NCBI GenBank assembly: GCA_003224085.1
Contig: QHYK01000040.1
Coordinates: 62,001 to 126,000 of the forward strand
Length of the DNA: 64,000 nt
Direction of reading: 5' to 3'
Source: Acidobacteriota bacterium
GTDB lineage: Bacteria; Acidobacteriota; Terriglobia; Acidiferrales; UBA7541
Shown: positions 58,770 through 64,000 of the stretch, one piece after another
Numbering within the stretch: position 1 is the stretch's first letter
How the letters are laid out: each line of letters begins with the position of its first letter
Notes under the pieces: generated by a model
Told to the model about the DNA's origin: nothing
Databases searched by the model: none
The model's input: the letters and a program-made list of their open reading frames with translations, nothing else
Made by a program: the position numbers and the translations under genes

Positions 58770-59564
58770 ATGAAGTGCACGCACATCGCATTGGCGATTC
58801 TGGCAGCCTCGGCCGGGTGCGCGGCGTTGTGGGCACAGCGGACGGGGGATTTCGGCTTCGGAAATGACGACTCCCCGACCAACGTCAAGGCGGAGTTCTA
58901 CTGGTCGCGCCTGGCCTATTCCACGAACATAGCGAGTAATTTCGGTGGTTACGGCCACCGGTGGCGGAGTTCGTGGTCGCGCGACTATCCCAAAGCGGAC
59001 CGGCAGTTTCTAATCGCCATGCACCGGTTGACGCGCATCGACGGGCGGCCAACCGAGCAGGTGGTTACCCTCGATTCCGACGAGATCTTCAACTATCCCT
59101 GGATTTACGCGGTTCAGGTGGAGAGCTGGACATTCAGCGAGAAGGAAGCCAAACGACTGCGCGAGTACCTGCTCAAGGGTGGGTTCCTGATGGTGGATGA
59201 CTTCCATGGTACGGAGGACTGGGAGAACTTCATGAACGGAATGCGTCTGGTGCTGCCTGACGCTGAGGTCGAGGACCTGCAGAGCGGCGATGAGATCTTC
59301 CACACGCTCTACGACATCGACGACAAAATGCAGATACCCGGCGAGCAATATGTTTGGACCGGCCGGACGTATGAGAAGGACGGTTATCAGCCCAAATGGC
59401 GGGCCATCCGCGATAGCAAGGGCCGAATTATCGTCGCTATCTGCCACAATATGCACCTCGGCGATGCGTGGGAGTGGGCCGATGATCCCAATTACCCGGA
59501 AACATTTGCGTCCATGGCCTTTCGCGTGGGGCTAGACTACATCCTGTATGGGATGACTCATTAG
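58770..59564 (+). CDS. DUF4159-domain exported protein
   Basis: A 264-residue protein with a signal peptide (IALAILAASAGCAALWAQ; a Cys at 17 might make it a lipoprotein). DUF4159 domain: EFYWSRLAYSTNIASNFGGY, QFLIAMHRLTRIDGRPTEQV, YLLKGGFLMVDDFHGTEDWE, HTLYDIDDKMQIPGEQYVWT and IVAICHNMHLGDAWEWADDP. The order and words match the 56162 protein along the whole length. DUF4159 genes usually sit beside MoxR/DUF58/VWA membrane clusters in Acidobacteria; here a VWA protein gene follows after 100 bases, which fits. Confidence 0.88.
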   Translation: MKCTHIALAILAASAGCAALWAQRTGDFGFGNDDSPTNVKAEFYWSRLAYSTNIASNFGGYGHRWRSSWSRDYPKADRQFLIAMHRLTRIDGRPTEQVVTLDSDEIFNYPWIYAVQVESWTFSEKEAKRLREYLLKGGFLMVDDFHGTEDWENFMNGMRLVLPDAEVEDLQSGDEIFHTLYDIDDKMQIPGEQYVWTGRTYEKDGYQPKWRAIRDSKGRIIVAICHNMHLGDAWEWADDPNYPETFASMAFRVGLDYILYGMTH

Positions 59565-59664
59565 GAGTGGTACGGCGCGATTCGTTTTGCCGGGAGCGGA
59601 TGGAGTGACAGATCGACGGCCAAGCGCTGGATTCTTGCTGTAGTACTAAGGACGCGAAGGGTGC

Positions 59665-61947
59665 ATGTTTCAGTTTCTGTTCAAATACCCGAGCGCGGTA
59701 TTCCGGAAAGGGCAATTCGTGCTGCTAGGGAAGTTGCCTGGGTGGCTGCTGGTCGTGGCCATGGTCGCAGCCGCTATTGGGCTTGCCCTGCTGATTCGTT
59801 GGAAACTCCGGAACGCTGCGCCTGAGGTGCGAAATTGGCGAGCCTGGGTGATTTGGGGAATACAGTCTGCATTGGTAGCTCTGGTCCTGTTTTTGTTGTG
59901 GCAACCCGCAATCCTTGTGGCCGAGCTCAGCTCACAGCAGAACATTATTGCCGTTGTCGTGGACGATTCGCGGAGCATGAGCATTGCGGATAGCGAGGGA
60001 AAGACACGAGAGGCGGCAGCCGTGGCGGCGCTCGAGGGAGGTGTTCTCACAGGCCTGCGGCAACGTTTTCAAACGCGGCTCTACCGGCTCGGCCTTGAAT
60101 TGACGCCCGCGGACGGGCCGCGAGAGATTATGCCTGTAGCGCCGGCCACGCGCATTGGCGACAATCTGAAGCGGCTCGCCACAGAAACGTCGGACTTGCC
60201 CGTCGGAGCGATCGTGCTGCTCAGCGATGGCGGCCAGAATGGCGCAGGAGGCGGCTGGGGGATCAGCCGCGATGTTCTTCAAGCGCTACGTAATCGGCGG
60301 CTCCCGGTGCACACCGTGGGATTTGGAAAGGAGGAGAGCGCGCATGATGTGGAGATCGAAGACGTGAGCATCGCCGCGAGCGCGATCGCGGAGGGCAGGA
60401 TTTCGGCGACGGTCAGCCTGACACAGCGAGGATACGCAGGTAAGAAGGCGAAACTCGCGGTTCGCGATGGGGCTAAACAGATCGCCGGCCGTGAGATCAC
60501 CTTGGCGGCCGATGGGCGCATGCAAGCCGAACCTGTTTTCTTCCCTGCTGGTGCCGCGGGCGCAAAAAGCTTGACCTTTAGCATGGAGACGCTGTCTGGC
60601 GAAGAAAACCTCGCGAACAATACAATGACGCGCCCCATTCTTGTGAGCGACGCGAAGCGAAGGATTTTGTATGTCGAGGGTGAGCCGCGTTGGGAATACA
60701 AATTCATACGACGAGCCGAAGCGGAAGATCCCACGGTGCAGCTCGTGTCCATGCTACGCACCAGCGAAAACAAGATCTATCGGCAGGGGATCAGCGATTC
60801 GAGCGAGCTAGCCAGCGGGTTTCCGGCCCGGCCCGAGAACCTGTTTGGCTATGCGGGCATCATCATCGGATCGGTTGACGCCGATTATTTCACACCGCTT
60901 CAGCAGGAGCTGCTTCGTGAGTATGTCGACCGCCGCGGCGGGGGGATCCTGTTTCTGGGAGGCCGGTTCTCGTTGAGCGACGGCGGATGGGGGGCCTCGA
61001 GCCTAAACGATCTGCTACCGACCATTCTTCCGCAAGGAAGAGGCAACTTTCACCGCAACGCGGCGACGGTCGAGTTGACGACGCAGGGTCTGAACTCGCC
61101 CATTACCCAATTACTTGATGATCCGGCGAAGAATGCGCAGCGCTGGAAGAAGCTGACCTATCTTGCAGACTATGAAGATGCCGGTGCGCCGAAACCTGGA
61201 GCAACCGTGCTTGCCGACCTGCACGCGGGCCGGCAGAAACTGCCGCTGCTGATTACCGAGAGCTACGGCCACGGCCGCACGGCGATTCTGGCAACGGGCG
61301 GCACATGGCGCTGGCAGATGAGCGAGGCTCTCGGCGACCCATCGCACGATCTGTTCTGGCGGCAGTTGTTGCGCTGGCTGGTGGCCGAGTCGCCGGGTCC
61401 GGTTGTCGCTTCGATGCCGGAGCGGCTGCTGATGGATGAAGGGCGGGTATCGTTGCAGGCACAAGTGCGCGACAAGCAGTTTCAGCCGGCCACCAATGCG
61501 CATGTCACGGCGCACATTGTCGGACCGCAAGAGACCGATGCCTTCATTGATCTGACGCCCTCGGGAAGCACCCCCGGGCTGTATGAAACCGCATGGACTG
61601 CGGAGAAGGCGGGTACCTATCTCGCCGAAGTCACAGCGGAATCTGCGGGCGGTCGACCACAGGAACTCGGTCGCGACGTGGTGACGTTCCAGCGCGAAGA
61701 CGGGGTGGCGGAGAACTTTCACACGGAGCAGAATCGGCGTCTGTTGGAGCAACTTGCGTCCGACACGGGCGGACGATACTGGACGCCGTCCGAGCTGAAG
61801 AACCTGCCCGGAGACGTGTCGTACTCGGAGGCCGGGATTTCCGTTCGCAATACCAAAGAGCTGTGGAATATGCCGGTGCTTTTTCTGCTCCTGCTCGGCT
61901 TGCCGATCACGGAGTGGTTGTTGCGTCGGAAGTGGGGCGTGATATGA
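59665..61947 (+). CDS. Membrane-anchored VWA / glutamine-amidotransferase-like protein
   Basis: A 760-residue protein. Two N-terminal transmembrane helices (29-46 and 61-80) are followed by a von Willebrand A domain whose metal site reads VVVDDSRSMS near 97-106 (DxSxS intact). Then come beta-sandwich domains (residues about 230-330) and a class-I amidotransferase-like domain near 350-600 (ILYVEGEPRWEYKFIRRAEA, GILFLGGRFSLSDGGWG, YGHGRTAILATGGTWRWQMS). A last transmembrane helix (about 735-755) precedes RRKWGVI. The architecture is that of the large membrane protein found with DUF58/BatA-type genes. Its stop overlaps the caspase-like gene (ATGA 61944-61947). Confidence 0.88.
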   Translation: MFQFLFKYPSAVFRKGQFVLLGKLPGWLLVVAMVAAAIGLALLIRWKLRNAAPEVRNWRAWVIWGIQSALVALVLFLLWQPAILVAELSSQQNIIAVVVDDSRSMSIADSEGKTREAAAVAALEGGVLTGLRQRFQTRLYRLGLELTPADGPREIMPVAPATRIGDNLKRLATETSDLPVGAIVLLSDGGQNGAGGGWGISRDVLQALRNRRLPVHTVGFGKEESAHDVEIEDVSIAASAIAEGRISATVSLTQRGYAGKKAKLAVRDGAKQIAGREITLAADGRMQAEPVFFPAGAAGAKSLTFSMETLSGEENLANNTMTRPILVSDAKRRILYVEGEPRWEYKFIRRAEAEDPTVQLVSMLRTSENKIYRQGISDSSELASGFPARPENLFGYAGIIIGSVDADYFTPLQQELLREYVDRRGGGILFLGGRFSLSDGGWGASSLNDLLPTILPQGRGNFHRNAATVELTTQGLNSPITQLLDDPAKNAQRWKKLTYLADYEDAGAPKPGATVLADLHAGRQKLPLLITESYGHGRTAILATGGTWRWQMSEALGDPSHDLFWRQLLRWLVAESPGPVVASMPERLLMDEGRVSLQAQVRDKQFQPATNAHVTAHIVGPQETDAFIDLTPSGSTPGLYETAWTAEKAGTYLAEVTAESAGGRPQELGRDVVTFQREDGVAENFHTEQNRRLLEQLASDTGGRYWTPSELKNLPGDVSYSEAGISVRNTKELWNMPVLFLLLLGLPITEWLLRRKWGVI

Positions 61948-62873
61948 AGCGCGCGCTGCTAGTGCTGCTGCTCGCCGGTGCGACCGCGCTTCAGGCGCAT
62001 GGGGCAACGTATTACGTGGTGGTAGCAGGGCTAGGCGGCGAGCCGGATTACCAGCAGCGCTTTACGGCCGCGGCCAAAGATCTTTATCGGATCTTCACAG
62101 CGGCGGGACCGGCGGCGCACGTCTACCTGCTCGCTGGCGAGCAGGCTACTGGCGCGCATCTGGCCGAAACGATCGGCGAGGTGGCCCGCAGTGCCAAGAC
62201 GGACGACGACTTCGCACTCATCCTGATCGGCCACGGTTCCTTCGACGGTGTGGAGTACAAGTTCAATCTCGTCGGGCCGGATGTGACCGCAGGGGAGATC
62301 GCAAAGATGTGTGACCATGTCGCGGCAGGGCGGCAGCTGATCGTTGACACCACAAGTGCCAGCGGAGGCGCGGTGCAAATTCTCGGGCGGCCCGGGCGCG
62401 CGGTAATCGCGGCGACAAAATCGGGAACGGAGAAGAACGCGACGGTGTTCGCGCGGTATTGGGTGGAGGCGCTCGAAGATCCTGGCGCCGACACAGACAG
62501 GAGCGACTCCATCAGCGCTATGGAAGCCTTCCGCTACGCCACGAAGAAGACCGCTGCTTTTTACGATTCACAGAAACGACTCGCAACGGAACATGCCGTG
62601 TTTAACGATACCGGCCGAGGAGAAGCGGTGCGCGAAGCGGGAAACGGACAAGGTCTGCTGATGTCGAGTTTCACCTTGCTGCGTCTTGGCACGAGCCAGC
62701 AAGCGGGGAACGATCCAGCCAAACGCGCGCTGCTCGAGAAAAAAGATCAACTGGAGCAAAAGATTGACACGCTGAAGTACCAGAAAGCCGCAATGGATCC
62801 GCACGATTACAAGAAACAATTGACCGAGGCGTTGGTGGAACTCGCGAAAGTGCAGGAGCAACTGGATAAATGA
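61944..62873 (+). CDS. Caspase/legumain-fold exported protein with Ser in place of the catalytic Cys
   Basis: A 309-residue protein with a signal peptide (1-20, ending LQAHG). The core is a caspase-like Rossmann fold: TYYVVVAGLGGEPDYQQRF, the His block DFALILIGHGSFDG with H97-G98, and DTTSASGGAVQI at 135-146. Set against the C13/C14 consensus D-A-C-x-S-G, the Cys position is occupied by Ser138, so it is probably not a cysteine protease. AVIAATKSGTEKNATVFARY follows as in this family. The C-terminal 55 residues form a Lys/Glu/Gln-rich coiled coil. It overlaps both neighbours by four bases, in a strict operon with the VWA protein and a TPR/peptidase-like protein. Confidence 0.8.
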   Translation: MKRALLVLLLAGATALQAHGATYYVVVAGLGGEPDYQQRFTAAAKDLYRIFTAAGPAAHVYLLAGEQATGAHLAETIGEVARSAKTDDDFALILIGHGSFDGVEYKFNLVGPDVTAGEIAKMCDHVAAGRQLIVDTTSASGGAVQILGRPGRAVIAATKSGTEKNATVFARYWVEALEDPGADTDRSDSISAMEAFRYATKKTAAFYDSQKRLATEHAVFNDTGRGEAVREAGNGQGLLMSSFTLLRLGTSQQAGNDPAKRALLEKKDQLEQKIDTLKYQKAAMDPHDYKKQLTEALVELAKVQEQLDK

Positions 62874-64000
62874 GGTTCGCCGCGGTCATTCCGATTTTCG
62901 CGCTGGCATGGGCTGTATCCGTCCGTGCTGCGGCTCCAGCAGACTGCTGGGCGCTGCGCAAGCATGGACATTCGGCGGAGGCGAAGGGCTGCTTCGAGAC
63001 GCTGACACACAGCGGCGACGCCTACTTCCGCGCCGAAGGCTTCTGGGGGCTCGAGGAATGGGAGCGCGCGAATGAACAGTTCCGCGTGGTGACGCAGCCG
63101 GCGGGCAGCAAAGATCTGTACAAGGTGCGATGGGGAATGTTGTTGCACGAGCGCTTCAATGACAACGATGCCAGCGGGTTGTTCCGCGAAGCGCTCGAGA
63201 AGAACCCCTCGAGCGCCGAAGCTTATCTCGGGCTTGCAACGGTTTCCGCGGATGGTTTCGAAGGCCAGGCCGCCGAGTATCTGGCCAAGGCGATCGAGCT
63301 CGATCCGAAACTGGCTGAAGCGCACGAACTAATGGCTGACATCGCGCTGAGCAATGACGATACGGATGTTGCCGTGGCCGAAGCAGACAAGGCCATGGCG
63401 CTAGAAAACGACGCGGTGGACGCGATGGCGGTTCATGCGGCGATCGAACTGATCGCGAGCCGTTCTCCCGAAGCATGGTTCGCGAAGATTCGCGCAATTA
63501 ATCCGCACTACGGCGAGGCGTGCGCTCGGGTCGGGCGTCAACTCGAATTGCACTACCGGTATGAGGACGCAGTCACGTACTACCGCAAAGCGGTCGAGCT
63601 TGAGCCACGGCTGTGGGCCGCGCATTCCGCGCTCGGAATCGCTCTGATGCGATTGGGCATGGAAGACGAGCCGTTCCGGGAACTTGAGCTGTGCTACAAC
63701 AACGGATATCGCGATAAGGCAACCGTGAACAGCTTGCGGCTGCTGGACAGCTACAAGAACTTTGAAACGTTTCGCGACAGCACAACGATTCTGAAGCTGC
63801 ACAAAACCGAAGCGGCGCTGCTGCGCCCTTACCTGCAGGCAGAGCTGCGTACGATTCTCGCAACATATGAGAAGAAATACCGCACGAAGCTGCCCGGTCC
63901 GGTGCAGGTGGAAGTCTATCCGGATCATGAGGACTTTGCCGTACGCACGACGGGGATGCCAGGCCTGGGCGCGTTTGGCGTTACGTTTGGGCAGGTCGTG
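62870..64000 (+). CDS. TPR protein with peptidase-MA-like C-terminus, cut by window edge
   Basis: From ATG 62870 (overlapping the previous stop) the frame is open to the last base, 377 residues visible. Signal peptide FAAVIPIFALAWAVSVRAAA. TPR units: CWALRKHGHSAEAKGCFETL, AEAYLGLATVSADGFEGQAA, EAHELMADIALSNDDTDVAV, ACARVGRQLELHYRYEDAVT and WAAHSALGIALMRLGMEDEP. After residue 330 the words KLPGPVQVEVYPDHEDFAVR and TTGMPGLGAFGVTFGQVV are those that precede the HExxH zinc motif in peptidase-MA-like (gluzincin) proteins; the motif itself would lie beyond the edge. Third gene of the VWA operon. Confidence 0.82.
   Translation, partial: MRFAAVIPIFALAWAVSVRAAAPADCWALRKHGHSAEAKGCFETLTHSGDAYFRAEGFWGLEEWERANEQFRVVTQPAGSKDLYKVRWGMLLHERFNDNDASGLFREALEKNPSSAEAYLGLATVSADGFEGQAAEYLAKAIELDPKLAEAHELMADIALSNDDTDVAVAEADKAMALENDAVDAMAVHAAIELIASRSPEAWFAKIRAINPHYGEACARVGRQLELHYRYEDAVTYYRKAVELEPRLWAAHSALGIALMRLGMEDEPFRELELCYNNGYRDKATVNSLRLLDSYKNFETFRDSTTILKLHKTEAALLRPYLQAELRTILATYEKKYRTKLPGPVQVEVYPDHEDFAVRTTGMPGLGAFGVTFGQVV

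Overview
The window reads as a chromosomal segment of an Acidobacteriota bacterium (inference from gene content; no rRNA gene or marker gene settles the genus). The pointers are three very large TonB-dependent, Oar-like receptors with an N-terminal carboxypeptidase-regulatory-like domain, an ADOP-type permease (acidobacterial duplicated orphan permease) next to a PadR regulator, a 'VWFA-related acidobacterial domain' protein, several CRTAC1 (FG-GAP plus ASPIC/UnbV) proteins paired with TPR proteins, and high GC outside a few AT-rich patches. No tRNA, rRNA, CRISPR array, transposase or phage gene was seen.

Layout. 1-5.2 kb: a gene cut by the left edge, an AhpD-like carboxymuconolactone decarboxylase protein, and the first TonB-dependent receptor with a terminator. 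5.4-9.0 kb: housekeeping and signalling genes (YvcK/CofD-like protein, TPR protein, MglA-like GTPase, TonB-C-domain protein, STAS anti-sigma antagonist). 9.0-13.5 kb: repeat-rich spacer, a DUF4118 membrane protein, a decayed chimera of ADOP and drug/metabolite-transporter fragments, the intact ADOP permease and its PadR regulator with a perfect inverted-repeat operator. 13.6-19.1 kb: a GntR/YtrA-type ABC operon, two small membrane proteins (DUF4386, DUF2306), an ECF sigma factor and a membrane partner. 19.3-23.9 kb: the nitrogen operon amtB-glnB-glnD. 23.9-29.5 kb: a decayed AAC(6')-like acetyltransferase, ubiX, a methyltransferase-like protein, a large TPR protein and a sulfite-oxidase-fold molybdoenzyme. 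30.0-33.8 kb: the second receptor. 34.0-36.0 kb: a Fic protein whose promoter lies inside an array of six exactly phased 24-bp repeats.

36.6-54.7 kb is the most distinctive block: a LacI-family regulator, three CRTAC1/TPR modules (one with a VWFA-related protein) and the third TonB-dependent receptor. Near-identical 14-bp LacI-type palindromes (consensus CGTAAWCGTTTACG) lie just downstream of the -10 boxes of the regulator itself, of the VWFA/CRTAC1/TPR operon and of the receptor gene. This suggests one LacI regulon controlling an uncharacterised envelope system.

54.7-64 kb: a universal-stress-protein remnant, a PaaI-like thioesterase with a TetR regulator, two DUF4159 proteins flanking a multicopper oxidase, and an overlapping operon of a VWA membrane protein, a caspase-fold protein with Ser at the catalytic Cys position, and a TPR/peptidase-MA-like protein cut by the right edge.
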